A DNA stretch of 64,000 bases from Schistosoma haematobium (GCF_000699445.3 NC_067196.1:33624616-33688615); one strand, 5' to 3'; counted from the stretch's first letter, positions 1 through 11,279 are shown. The notes: generated by a model not told the origin, from the sequence alone. Made by a program: numbers and translations.

Positions 1-1440
1 ATATCTTCTGGTACAACGAAACGTAAATACATTATAATCCATGCACGTAAGCAAAGGTATAAAAGTTTTATAATACCTTACCTAGCAAATATACTCTGTG
101 ACGAAGAGGTTGTTAGAGTTGACCTAGTCAATAACCCGTATTCTTAAACATGTCTCTAATTGAAAAGTTGTATAGATTTAGATCTTTTTTCACCTTTTTC
201 ACCATTAATAATAATAATAATAGTTATATATATCATAATTAAAACAACAATATGAATCTTTAAATGAGTGACTTTTATCCACATTAAATAATGTGTTTAG
301 CATAATTCATCTTTTTAAACAAAGTTTTCTCAGCTTCCAGTTTCTTAAAATTAGATTTTTTGAGACGTATCACTTATATAACTTTACTACATTTGATTTA
401 ATACATCACATACAAATTAAAAAGATGAGACTTCAACATCAACTGACTTAAAGTTTTTAGAACAATTATTCAAGAGATTATCAAATTTGATGAGTGTTTA
501 TTCATAATTGATTATAAGTAACTATAATAATAACGACACAAGTATACAATGGGTTTTTGCCCTGATCATTGTCTTTTTAAACTCATAAAAACAGCACAAT
601 TTGCATAAACTTTCGTACTGCTAAGTTTATTAACTTCGTAGTTAAAAGAACGAGCTGACTTTAGATTAATAGAAATTGAAAATTGTGTTGGTCATATAGT
701 TGTTGCATTGTGGTATCAGAATTCCTAGTATGACGTACGAGTAATCAAACCAGAGACCAAACAAATTGCCTGACAACTCTAAGGGCATATATTTGATTTG
801 TGGTTAGATTATAGGTACACAGTGTTGAGAAGTGCTATCACTTCCTGATTTCAGTAGCTATCTGACTTAATCTCATCTTCAAATTAAACAGTCACCAGAA
901 TATTTTTCGATTAGCGATAATGAATCAAACATTAAACGTCTAGGAAAAACATTCAAAAGGAAATGATCAGACATTTTAGTTAATTAATGTTCACAGGAAC
1001 ATCATTACAGAGATCAAAAAGATTTCGAAAAAAAAATCACCATTATCGTGATAAATAGTAGTTAAATCTTTTTAATAGTAACCCAAAGATTTATCATTCG
1101 TTTCCTCTTCTAATAAAATGTGACTTGCAAACGGATTTCTAATAGACTGATTAGTGTTATCGTCATGAAACGGCATTTTATTCGTCTAGATTAATTTGTT
1201 TAAATTTGTTGCCAAAACGATAACAGTGACTAAAGTTTAAAAGGCACATTAATTAACTATTTGTTCTTATCAAATGTATTTGTAAATCACAGTATGAAAT
1301 TTAACTAAGTGTATAGGATAAACTGATTAGCTAATAGAACTCCAATTAATGGAATAAATCTGTCGTACACTAAGAACAGTTTAATTATATATGGAATATA
1401 TTCAGTTATACAGTTATGATATTTTCATCCATTCATTAGA
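1..1440. other. AT-rich stretch, nothing recognised
   Basis: No open frame, splice-bounded exon, tRNA-like box or repeat shared with the rest of the window was seen here. It reads as intergenic or intronic AT-rich DNA. Confidence 0.4.
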
Positions 1441-1443
1441 AAA

Positions 1444-1660
1444 TATTTCTTATAGTAAATAAAAGTAATATATTTGCAATATCCAAATGAGTAGAAAAAT
1501 TTGATTTTCTAAAGTTTCGTGACTCAGTATAAGCCACATCTTCGGCGAATAAATAACCAAATCAAATTAAACCAGGTTTAACTAGTATTTGATCTGGTTA
1601 TTTATTCTCTGAAGGAGCGGCTTACACTAAGTAACGAAACGTTAAAAAATTTAAGTTATT
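1444..1660. repeat. Family F fold-back repeat with two hammerhead-like motifs
   Basis: Two arms of about 55-60 bp are inverted copies of each other around a short centre (left arm about 1512-1570, right arm about 1585-1647). Each arm is a copy of the family F motif also present at 7.9 kb. Read on the minus strand, the left arm (1505-1551) has a good stem II and GAAA, but CUGANGA has become CCGAAGA. Read on the plus strand, the right arm (1604-1649) has GAAAC followed by GTT, but the core reads CTGAAGG instead of CTGAAGA. Both are therefore probably inactive ribozyme relics. The helix III spacer is only two bases, as in the minimal hammerheads known from Penelope-like retroelements; linking the family to Penelope is inference. 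Confidence 0.6.
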
Positions 1661-1962
1661 TTTACTGAATGAGATATTACAATTATATAACTTTTATTTA
1701 TATAATCTACCCAATGCTCAATTTATTTACACTTGTCATGTCATACCTTGGTAACGATACCTATTTTTTTATGTTTTGTATTCCGGGAAATTATTTATTT
1801 CATATACTAAATAAAGATTTACTGATGGTGTCTAAATAACTAAACTGATACGATATGAACACTTAGAAGAACGCTGAATCGTCAATTAAATTTTTCAAAC
1901 TATTTCCAAACAATAAAGATTGTTAATATCAAAGAAAATATTATTTTCTGGATTGAGAAATT

Positions 1963-2062
1963 ACTGAGGAGTCCTATACTAGGATGAAACGGCTGTCCAT
2001 TGCTTCCAAGTTTTCCATGGTGGTTCAGCTTCAGTTGATACATGAATTCAATTATTAAAATT
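1963..2062 (+). repeat. SINE-A, 5'-truncated copy starting inside the hammerhead
   Basis: The copy starts at CTGAGGAG, the hammerhead core, then continues through the GAAAC box and the conserved 3' body (TTTTCCATGGTGG). The tRNA-like head and the 5' strand of stem I are missing, so this ribozyme could not fold on its own. Confidence 0.65.
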
Positions 2063-2238
2063 ACTTTAATCTTTTGAATAAATTAACTGTACATGCAAAT
2101 GAGTTAACTATTAGCACAACTTAAATATAAGTTGATAAATATAGTAATTGATACATTCGAGTTTTCTTCGTTTTCACTCAATGTTTTTTTATTTGGACCA
2201 ATTCCGTCAACTTTGTCTACACTTTCAGTTACTTATGT

Positions 2239-2593
2239 TCAGATATTAACCAATTTCTTGTAACTATAATTTTACATGGTTAATCAGTAGTAAACTACAT
2301 TTAATGAAATTATGTAGTTGTGTGAGAAACTATCACAAACCTAGTTTTCCATTTGGTAGAATTCATGTTTAATGTTTGTTCATAATAAATTAATGTCCTT
2401 TATAGGTTTTATCTATTTTTACTTCAAGTTCCTTTTTAAAACTTAAAATTCCAATAGGGTTTTAATGTGTACGAATTATTTTCGAACAAACCTCAAATAA
2501 ATTATTCGATTTAATACTAATTATTCAAGGCGCTATCTTACTGATTATATATAAAATATACATACTTTTGACTTTTCTGTATGTAATCTGCAT
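2239..2593. repeat. Flank duplicated at 49053-49406
   Basis: About 355 bp beyond the 3' tail of the RTE-1 fragment at 2594 match 49053-49406 with only scattered differences. Other RTE-1 copies (25.8, 46.0, 53.2 kb) end at their TAAG tail and lack this block, so it is not part of the element. It was duplicated together with the element, either as a segmental duplication or as a 3' transduction. Confidence 0.8.
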
Positions 2594-3270
2594 TTACTTA
2601 CTTACTTACGCCTGTTACTCCTAATGGAGCATAGACCACCAACCAGCATGCTCCAACCCACTATGTACTGGACCTTCCTTTCCACTTCTATCCAATTTTT
2701 ATTCATTTTCCTCATGTCTGTCTCCATTTCTCGACGTAATGTGTTCTCTGGTCTTCCTCTCCTCCCTTGACCTTGAGGAGTTTATGTGAGGGCTAGTCTC
2801 GTGACGCAGTTGGGTGTTTTCCCCAGTGTATATCCTATTCACTTCCAGCGCTTATTCCTGATTTCTTCCTCCACTGGGATCTGGTTTGTTCTCTTCCACA
2901 GTAGGTTGTTGTTGATAATATCTGATCAACGGATCTGAAGTATTTTGTGTAGACAGCTCTTAATAAACACTTGTATCTTCTGGATGATGGCTTGCATAGT
3001 TTTCCAAGTTTCCGCCCCATACAGTAGAACTGTCTTGACATTTGTATTGAAAATCCTGACCTTGGTGTTGGTTGATAGTTGTTTTGAGTTCTAGATGTTA
3101 TTCATTTGTAGATATGCTGCTCTTGCTTTACCGATCCGCGCCTTCATATCTGCATCAAATCCGCGGTGTTCATCAATGATGCTGCCCAGATATATAAAGG
3201 TTTTTATATTTTCCAAATTTTCTCCGTCAAACGTGATTCGATTGATGCATGCTGTGTTGTATCTACATAA
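2594..3270 (-). mobile_element. RTE-like non-LTR retrotransposon, 3' fragment (RTE-1)
   Basis: On the minus strand the fragment encodes, with frame breaks, the C-terminal part downstream of the reverse transcriptase. It ends in TAAG units (TTACTTACTTACTTACG on the plus strand), matching the RTE habit of ending in short tandem repeats. It is the same element as 23860-25783, 45630-46027, 49407-50420 and 53024-53249. The copy is 5'-truncated near 3270, where it stops matching the longer copy at 49.4-50.4 kb. Assignment to the RTE clade is by resemblance, not by a tree. Confidence 0.75.
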
Positions 3271-3954
3271 CCATTAATATATACACTAGACACTATCAGA
3301 GGTAAATATCTGTATAGACGTCTTATTTTACAGATGTATTCATAATTTTACTAAAGTTAAATCAATCAACTATTATTACAACTATACCAGAGTACTTTTC
3401 AAAGTAACGTTAAGTGAATTGTTGATTGACTTAACAAACTAATTTACTTATTCTATAAATTATAATTCAAGTAGTAAAATGTACATGACAGAAAAAAAAA
3501 GGCAGATAAATTTAGCATGACTTTAATTTGAAATTTATTAATAATTAATTAGATATTTTAATCACTATGTGTGTCAATTACCATATTAGACAATTTTTTT
3601 CTCCTCATTAAATTCTGTTGATTTCATCGTTTCTTATCTTTTATTCATGGTAATCTTGAATTTGTTAAAAATGTTATGAAAAACTGCACAAATTTTTTCT
3701 GTTTTTTTTATTAATATACATCTTGGGTTATTTATCAGTATCCTAGATATCTTCATTATGTTTAAAACTAGTTCGTAACAGATTAGAATTTTAAAAATCA
3801 TCTGTAGTGATTACAAACCAGATACGGAATTCATTATTTTAATGGTAGTTATCTACTTATAGTTTTGTCAAAACGGGTTTTGTGGAGATTTTAGAAATTT
3901 CACAGGTTGAAATCATGAGCCAATTAAAGCCAGACCACCATGGAAAACCTGGAA

Positions 3955-4000
3955 GCACTGGACAGCCGTTTCGTCCCAGCATGAGACTCCTCAGCAGTGC
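3955..4000 (-). ncRNA. Hammerhead ribozyme of SINE-A, core intact
   Basis: Read on the minus strand, stem I is GCACTG with CAGTGC (6 bp). CTGAGGA is followed by stem II GTCTC/GGGAC, where a G-U pair keeps pairing, then GAAA, a short stem III and a GUC cleavage triplet. All core bases are present, so it is predicted able to self-cleave. It sits 3' of the tRNA-like head in the same orientation. Confidence 0.8.
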
Positions 4001-4015
4001 GCATCTATGATCCCG

Positions 4016-4092
4016 CACCCCGCGAGAATCGAACCCGGGACCTATCAGTCTCGCGCCAAGCGCTTAACCAACTAGACCACTGAGCTGGGATC
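4016..4092 (-). promoter_or_regulatory. tRNA-like internal pol III promoter of SINE-A
   Basis: Read on the minus strand, a box-A-like segment (TCTAGTTGGTTAAGCGC) is followed by a box-B-like GGTTCGATTCTC. The whole resembles a tRNA body lacking a clean acceptor stem. This arrangement is typical of tRNA-derived SINEs and would drive pol III transcription through the downstream hammerhead. It is not a functional tRNA gene. Confidence 0.75.
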
Positions 4093-4302
4093 CAACGGTG
4101 TTAATGTCTAACTTCAACCAATCCACGAAGTTGCGCCACCGTATACAATTGTCTTCAGTGAAGTGAATACTCACAACAGACCTGGTTGAACTCCACTGAT
4201 AACGGCTTTTCACTAGAACTCCAGGAGTATCCCTTGAAGTCAGTCACTGTTGAGCAGATGATTATTATCAGAAGGGGTTTGTGGATGCGGGATCGTGGAT
4301 GC

Positions 4303-4348
4303 GCACTGCTGAGGAGTCCCATACTAGGATGAAACGGCCGTCCAGTGC
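4303..4348 (+). ncRNA. Hammerhead ribozyme of SINE-A, core intact
   Basis: Stem I GCACTG/CAGTGC, core CTGAGGAG, stem II with a G-U closing pair (GGAT before GAAA), GAAAC, and a GUC triplet ending at 4342 are all present. No core base is lost. The ribozyme lies about 300 bp from, and opposed to, the intact copy at 3955-4000, in a piece with no tRNA-like promoter of its own. Confidence 0.8.
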
Positions 4349-4419
4349 TTACAGGTTTTCCATGGTGGTCTAGCTTCGTTTGACTCATGATTTCAGTTTA
4401 TAATTTTGTGTAATATAAT

Positions 4420-5896
4420 GAATTGCTTCATAGTGAGTTACCATGATTTTAGTGGGAATTTGTGACTGTTGTAGTTCAGCTATATTGAGAGTGATATTGT
4501 CATCATCACTGACAATGAATGATCATCGTGTTTTTTTAAAACTGGTCGACGATGAAAAGGTGTACTACTGAATTCCTACTCAATGGTATTGGTATAAATG
4601 CTTATCGAAATCCTTAAGATGCTGAACCTCAACCTAAAAGATGTAATAGACGTAAATTGCTCAGAAATTTCATATTAGAAAACGATATATGGTAAGTGCT
4701 CCTCTGTTTCAATAGTAGCTAAACTGATATACGTTCATGATGAAAACCATCTACGAAGTTTACGTAAAACCAAATACTAGACAAATTACGAAACTTAGGT
4801 TTATCTTTCCACAGTGATAAACACGGAAAAACAGTATCATTGTCATAGTGTAGTTCAGTATTACTGAACACAGATTCAGTTGATTATTTTTCCAGCTAAG
4901 TACATTGATTAAATCATTTAATTATTTTACTTGTGTGAACTTGTTTGTGCACACAACTACTAGAACTAATTAGTTGAATATTATTTTCAGACAATCTGAT
5001 TCTGTATTCCACTTCTGTGATGTCTATCGTGGATAGTTTTCGATATATATAAAATTTCGAAACTGAATTGGTTTTATTATGAAAATGTGAAGGTGAAACG
5101 AACACATTTTTTCATTACGTCATTAAGTATTAGGAAGTATCAAGTTGTCTAATTGTATCCTGTTTATACGGTATCAAAACAGGAGTCTATGAATATGATC
5201 TATTTAAAATTTGATTGAAATCTTGTTACTTTCAATGACCATTCAATTTAACTCTTTCTGTTTGACCTTAATGAATAACGAGTATAAATAGTCTAATGAC
5301 TTTCTTTGAAATATCCACGTAATCTTTCTCGTTTACTTTATCTCAATTACAGCTTTAAAATAAAAAGTTTTTTTAAAAATCAGTATAGTAACCATGTTTT
5401 ACCGTAGTGACAAGCCTGAACTCGTCACTAAAATAAATTGTTTGCTCTTTTAACAGAGTAAAACTTCTATCAATATATGTGATTGTTGCTAAATTTTATT
5501 TTACTCTATGGTATCACATACAAGTATTGAACATTGGAGAATACCGAGACGATTTGATTATTTGGGTTTTTTTCTTAGTGCATCACACAATCCAACTGAA
5601 TAGCATTGTTTGTATTTATACGAATTTTTGATTTCATAACTAAATACTAAATAAAATACTTTTACGTAAATTGATTTGAAATTTTGATTATTCAATGAAT
5701 GTTTTTCCTTCAATTGCCAATCCTTCTAATGCTATTCTGGAAAGTGAACTTTAAAGTACACCTAAGGGGATATAGGTTATCGGTCACTGAAGATAGATAT
5801 TTTGTTTAAGTAAACCGAAAACATATGCACTTGCTCAAGGAAAACAATTATATCAGTTTTACATGTTAAATATTTATCTATCCTCATTTGGGTTCT

Positions 5897-5898
<2 letters not shown>
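4420..5898. other. AT-rich stretch, nothing recognised
   Basis: No gene, exon-like segment or shared repeat was recognised here. Short open frames are no longer than expected in AT-rich DNA. Confidence 0.4.
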
Positions 5899-5929
<31 letters not shown>

Positions 5930-5930
5930 G
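5899..5930. repeat. (ATT)n microsatellite
   Basis: About ten ATT units in a row, without interruption. Confidence 0.95.
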
Positions 5931-6948
5931 GACAATGTAAGGAGTACATGTACTATCTTGAAAATTTTACTTGGATAACGTACTTAACTGTAAACTTAAT
6001 TTTTTGCTCATTCTAACGTGAATGCCAACTGTCTTTCATAGAATACTCAAGTAAGCCTATACTGATAGGAATTGTGGATAGTAGAATATTCAACACTGTT
6101 GAGCATACACATGAATATTTGAGTAAGAAAATATCATACAGCCTCAACTTATTTCATACATCATGTATCAGTGCATATTTTTATATGCTTTTACATACAG
6201 CTGGTTTTTGAAAGATATGATTATATCTTATCAACTATTTTATTATTTTTCTTTATTCATATAAACAACACTACTCTCATTTCTTATTAGCTGAATAGGC
6301 ATCGAAATAGCTGTTTCTCGTTTCCAGTCAACAGATCAAATGAAAAAAAAGTTTGATGGGAAACTAAATTCAAACTTTGAAGTAAACATAGAAATTGATA
6401 TAAAACGTCTAAATACAGGACAATTTGATGAATGAAATCATTCATACATAAAGAGACACCCTACTGATAAATACTGTCTAGTACCAACAAGAACAGAAAT
6501 TATCTTCATATACTTCATATGTAAAGCAGTTGCTTGTCATGTTTTATCTTTATAGCACCGAATTAATTAAATCATATAGATTGTAACATTCTATTGGATG
6601 ATAATAAGATGGAAAAAATAATCTTCATTTAAAAAGTATGTTTTTTAATAATCAGAATAAGTAATTGACATCATCTTTATTACTGTAATAAATGAAATAG
6701 AAAGAAAAATGTCTTGTGAATACTTTAATTACAGTTGTTGTGTAATTTTTTTAAGAGCATAATACAATGGACAACTTTATCTTTTTAAAAATAATACAGT
6801 TGTTACAACATTTTAGATATAGAACTCAGAGGTTCAGAAAATGTAATTGACTAATCTCCTAGTTGATCTTTTTTGACAAATATGACATTAATTAACTCGT
6901 GTGGGGATAATCAATGATCATTATGTATGTGGATGGATTTTATTTCAG

Positions 6949-7017
6949 GCAGACAATAAGGATGAGAAACGGAGAAGCAGACCACAGAAGGCAAGTACGT
7001 CAACTCAACTTGATAAG
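6949..7017 (+). CDS. Possible 69-bp internal exon, unknown gene
   Basis: The acceptor-like TTTTATTTCAG is followed by 23 open codons, starting ADNKDEKRRSRPQK and ending STSTQLDK, up to an AAG/GT donor. The peptide is charged and more GC-rich than its surroundings, and the length is a multiple of three. Schistosomes are known for genes built of short symmetric exons, so a micro-exon is conceivable. A GC-type donor after codon 14 (AAG then GCAAGT) is an alternative. The donor GTTTGA is weak, no partner exon is proven, and no family was recognised. Confidence 0.25.
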
Positions 7018-7713
7018 GTTTGACTCAATATTTAAAATCAGATAAAAATATGCTAAAGACATATAATGAATAGGGTAGGTGATACTCACGCACACTCATC
7101 TGAAAGTAGTCAAGATTATAAGCGTTGATACAAGCTAACCTGTTATCTATTAGCATTTGTCTTAAGAGCGTTTGTTGAATTAACGAAATAGGAATCTACA
7201 AGCATAGTAACCCAAGTTGTAGACAATAAGAACACAGTTATATTCATCTAATACTCAGTGTCATTTAGCAGTATCTTTTAGAATAGGCTAACGGACAATA
7301 ATGTTTTAATTATTATATTTATAATAAAATTCGCCACTCAAAATGGTGTACTTTAACATTAACCTGTGAAGAGACTTTCATAACAACTAACTTCCACGTA
7401 AACATTAGGTTTTAATGGGCATTCATCAGTAAATCACCTCACTGTCAGTACCGCTATTCGACTATTTAGTGCAATAATTTACTATGAAAAATGTCCACAA
7501 ATACCGCACAGAAAACCCATAGAAACACAACTGGCGGCAACTTGTACCACTTGCTTTCTTTTTCTATGTGAATTATTCGAAGCAATATTGACAATGTTAA
7601 TACTTTTCATGATTTCTTTTTATCTTTTTTTTCTGTTGTTGTATAACTTAACAGAAATTTTCGTTGATATAATTATTACAATGAACTTTTAATCAAATAA
7701 GTAAACAATATTT

Positions 7714-7883
7714 TTTTATTGTGATCACGAACCGATTGATGTTAGACCACCATTGAAAACCTGGAAGCACTGGACGGCCGTTCCGTCCTAGTGTAGGGCT
7801 CCTCAGCAGTGCGCATCCACGATCCCGCTCGCGAGATCTCAGTCAGAAACTTAACAATCTTCACAACCCCTAAACTGATAAAT
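7714..7883. repeat. SINE-A head-to-head composite, small, with 11-bp duplication
   Basis: A minus-strand piece (3' body and hammerhead, 7732-7845) is joined to a plus-strand terminal tail. The composite is flanked by AAACAATATTT (7703-7713) and AAATAATATTT (7884-7894). The hammerhead at 7767-7812 keeps stem I and CTGAGGAG, but GAAA has become GGAA, so it is predicted dead. The tRNA-like head is absent. Confidence 0.65.
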
Positions 7884-7922
7884 AAATAATATTTGTAATA
7901 TCCCAATGAGTAGAAAAATTAT

Positions 7923-7971
7923 ATTTTCTGACGTTTCGTGACTTAATGTAATCCATTTCTTCAGAGAATAA
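7923..7971 (-). ncRNA. Family F minimal hammerhead motif, core intact
   Basis: Read on the minus strand, TTCT is followed by CTGAAGA, an imperfect stem II (pairs either side of an A-G mismatch), GAAA, a two-base helix III loop, a GUC triplet, then AGAA closing stem I. This is the type I minimal design described in Penelope-like retroelements. All core bases are present, but stem II and stem I are weak, so activity is uncertain. Confidence 0.55.
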
Positions 7972-8277
7972 ATAAACAAATTAAAATTAATTCAAGTTTA
8001 AATACTACAACGGAACAACACAAATATTATCAAAACATCTTTTGATCAAATAAATATTTTTATTTTATTTCTCATGTAATTAAAATGCTTGAAAATATAT
8101 GACTATGAACAATATCTAACCTGACATGACAGAATAATTAACGAAGTGTATTTAACATTTTGAGAAAAGAAAACAGTTTAATCTGAATTTTATGAAACTA
8201 TGAAAAACTTGAACTGGAAAATTTAAATTATCAACAATGTTAGCGTTAGATCAATGTTAATATAATATTTATCAGAA

Positions 8278-8424
8278 TGGGGATTTGTGTAGATTATAGT
8301 AAATTTATTAATGAGTCAATCTGATTTAGATCACCATGTTTTGGGTGGGAACAGTTATCTAATTCAGACAATATATGAAAAGTCGCGCAAGATCATGAAT
8401 CGATTATAGTTAGACATCAACACT
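8278..8424. repeat. SINE-A, 5' portion split by an RTE-1 insertion
   Basis: A minus-strand tail piece (8278-8345) is followed by a plus-strand 5' body up to the point where an RTE-1 fragment interrupts it. The SINE resumes at 8803. The decayed sequence suggests an old copy. Confidence 0.55.
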
Positions 8425-8790
8425 GACATCATCGAGAAGGTATAATTATTTATAAATAGTTGTCTACGCAAAACACTCAACATCCATAGACCGGATATCA
8501 TCAGCAACAGCCTGTTATGGGAATGGACAAACCAGCTTCCAGCTGAGGAGGAAATTAGGAAGACGTTGAAATGGATAAGACATACATTACGGAAATCACC
8601 AAACTTCATCACGAGGCAAGCGCTAACTTGGAATGCTGAAGGGAAGTGGAAAAGAGAAAGTCCAAAGAACACATTACTTCAAGAAACAGAAGCGGATATG
8701 AAAAGTATGAATGGCAACTAGAAAGAGCTGGATAGAATTGCCCAAAACAGAGTTGGATGGAGAACGCTGGTGGGCGTAAGTAAATAAATA
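8425..8790 (+). mobile_element. RTE-1 3' fragment nested inside a SINE-A copy
   Basis: This is the 3' part of the RTE-1 open frame, degraded, ending in a GTAAGTAAATAAATA tail. ATCAACAC lies just upstream (about 8409-8416) and ATCAACAT just after the tail, consistent with an imperfect 8-bp target duplication. SINE-A sequence continues on either side, so the RTE inserted into a pre-existing SINE. A 102-codon frame on the opposite strand is only the antisense of this fragment. Confidence 0.7.
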
Positions 8791-8802
8791 ATCAACATCG
8801 TT

Positions 8803-8965
8803 GAATGCCAGTTCAGAAGTCTAGTGGTCAAGCATTCTCCCGCAAAACCGAAGGTTATGGGTTCGAGTTCAACGTGAGGGATCGAGAATATGCACTGCTG
8901 AGGAGTCCCATACCAGGATGAAACGTCTGTCTAATGCTTTCAAGTGGTCTAACTTAGATCGACTC
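8803..8965 (+). repeat. SINE-A, 3' portion after the RTE-1 insertion
   Basis: Contains the tRNA-like head (box B GGGTTCGAGTTC), hammerhead and 3' body. It continues the copy that starts before 8425. Confidence 0.7.
8892..8937 (+). ncRNA. Hammerhead of SINE-A, core intact, stem I weakened
   Basis: Core CTGAGGAG and GAAAC are present, and a TGTC triplet precedes the cleavage site. Stem I pairs GCACTG with TAATGC, with one wobble and one mismatch, so activity may be reduced. Confidence 0.6.
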
Positions 8966-10800
8966 ATGAACTTAACTATTATATACCATTATAAATAAGC
9001 TACATCCTTAACTTTCAAACAATTTAATACTTTCTTTTTGAAAAACTTACTAAATCAGAAGTATTTCAGTATTAGTTTTTATATACTTTTTATGTAATTA
9101 TCACTTTGAAAAAAAATAGCCCACAAAATTCATTCATTCAATCGTGTATTGAAAAAGGAATCTTTTTTTGTAATTAAATTTCAAATTACTGATAATTTGA
9201 AAATTGTTTTTCTTGGATATCAAGTAACAAAATGGGTTAGTTTCATTTGATTTAATTCTATTCTAAAAATATCAAAGAAAATGTTTGTTTGTTTTTTACT
9301 CTACAGTGTATATATTTTCTTTATAGTGTTTCACTTGGTTACAAAAAACAAAACAAAAAAAGAGAATATAATTAATTTTATATACTATGTCTACAAATAT
9401 TGAAATTCCATTATTGGAAGATGCGTGACAAAACTATTGGTAGTTTCTTGTTGATTGATATGATTGATATATTCTATTATTGCATGATATATAAATAAGA
9501 ATTTCATATGGTTATACTTTTTTTGTATGGTAAAGTTTGTTGTTAAATAAAACAAAACGTACACAGTAAATAAATGATATTTCAATATATTTTTTTTCAA
9601 CTTAGTAGTATATTGTGATTGTGATTCATTTTTGACAGAAATTTATATGAATCGACATTTATTTATTATTATGATTATGATTATTAGTTCTTTTCAAAAG
9701 TGGTTTCTTTTTCTTTTTAAGTAGAATGTTTATTTTTATGAACAGTTAGGATATTTAAAACTATACGACTATTCTGCTTAAAAATGTATCAGGAATATTG
9801 AAATGTTTGGTAATAATAGATGTTACCAGTAAGTTATATGATTTTCAGTTACTTAATTAATATAACTGGCGATTTGATGATAACAGAATGTTACAGATTC
9901 ATTTAAAATTAACTGTCACTAGATAAATGTGTATAAATAATTTAGGAATTTCTACATACTGACATATATGGTCAAATTTAGGCGTAACCAAACATTTCTG
10001 AGTCTCGTAGCTACCAAGAGATCGTTTAGCTACATACAGGAAACCTAGTGTTTCACGTTTTGAGTAGGTCAGGTTATGAAATCATCTGTGGAACCAACTG
10101 AACTGTTGAAGTTTTGGGTATTAAATCAGGAACTGTTATCTATACTCTCTTCCATTAGTTACTTTCTACAACTTAGTGAAAATACATATTAAAGCTTTCT
10201 ATAACTCAAACTAATAAAATTCAAGTTTTCATTCTAATAAGGATAGGTATTGTTAATATAGGAGAGAAATAGTTCAAAAGATTCTTCATAAGATATTTAA
10301 ACACTTATGATAATTAATTAAGAAAACTGAGATCTCTGTATCACTCAGCTATTTCTTCACTTTTAATAATTAAAGGATCATGATGCTTACGATCTTACTT
10401 ATCCCGGTATCGGATTTTTTTGTGATCTTTCTTAAAGCTCTTACTTTTGTTGGTATTAGCAAACGTTTGTCACTTTATTTATTAGGTAAAGTACTAAACT
10501 TTTTTGGAATTACCCAACATTTGCTCTCAGAATCTGTGATTCCTTTATATTAAATAACCACTATTGTTTCCAGAATGCCTGAAAAGAAGATTATGTAGTG
10601 GCTGTGCTTCGATAACTAATCACCCTCGAACCGTTATCGTATAATCTTCAACGATGTTTGAAATCAGAAGGCAAAAGAAGCAGCTACTACAGTTTATTTA
10701 GCAGATAATTCGGACCAGACAGCAGAGGCAAAATGGATGAGCAAGCGAACTATGATTGTAGTAGTAGCAGTAGCGAGTAGTTGTAGTGAATGGGTGCAAA

Positions 10801-10805
<5 letters not shown>
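8966..10805. other. AT-rich stretch, nothing recognised
   Basis: No gene or shared repeat was recognised. Acceptor-like and donor-like sites around 10460-10485 enclose only 26 bases and are not convincing. Confidence 0.35.

Positions 10806-10844
<39 letters not shown>
10806..10844. repeat. (TA)n microsatellite
   Basis: About 19 uninterrupted TA units. Confidence 0.95.
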
Positions 10845-10846
<2 letters not shown>

Positions 10847-11277
10847 AAAATGGATGAGTCAGCGAATAGATTAAGCAGTTAATAATGAAGCTAGCAGAAT
10901 GAGTACATGCGTAGAAGCTAAACAATGTTCAAGCATATGTGTTCTATACAAGCACAATAATAATGACAGTACAACAAGTTGTTATATCATGGATGACTTT
11001 GTCCATTAAATAGGTCAACAAAAGACCTTGGCTGAACTAAACTCAATTGCACGTGAGTCGCTGTAATTATACAGCGTTGTGTATGACCTTGAGAGTTGTA
11101 AGTAATGTCAAGATTTTATCTTCGACATCTTGCAGACAAAGCCCAGATACAAAAGAATTCATGCTCGAAAAGAGAAATGCTAATGGTTTACAACAACTTG
11201 CCTATTACGCATGTTATGAAATACTGGAATTATAACTAGCTTTTCGATTGGAAACATACCTACCAAGATGTTTTGTG

Positions 11278-11279
<2 letters not shown>

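Larger units (their letters stand above)
3869..4397. repeat. SINE-A head-to-head composite with 12-bp target duplication
   Basis: The left part (3869-4284) is a full SINE-A unit on the minus strand: 3' tail, hammerhead, tRNA-like head, 5' body. It then carries an extra piece of tail sequence ahead of the 5' body. The right part (4285-4397) is a plus-strand piece from just before the hammerhead into the 3' body. The pair is flanked by TTATAGTTTTGT (3857-3868) and TTATAATTTTGT (4398-4409), 11 of 12 bases identical, so it appears to have inserted as one unit. The right outer end stops at the recurrent internal site in the 3' body, about 45-60 nt short of the normal terminus. Confidence 0.8.

Noticed and set aside
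4016..4092. True tRNA gene in SINE-A
   Set aside because: Boxes A and B are present, but no complete cloverleaf with acceptor stem could be drawn, and the unit is repeated with the ribozyme.
5899..5930. CRISPR-like short direct repeats
   Set aside because: The only short tandem repeats are simple microsatellites without spacers, and the DNA is eukaryotic.
8364..8672. 102-codon minus-strand open frame
   Set aside because: It is the antisense of the RTE-1 fragment on the plus strand and has no protein features of its own.
10460..10485. 26-bp exon-like segment
   Set aside because: Splice-like sites alone, too short to test for coding.
10698..10925. Open frame with a long IYIYIY run
   Set aside because: It is created by the TA microsatellite. 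The same applies to frames across 11.3 and 60.4 kb.
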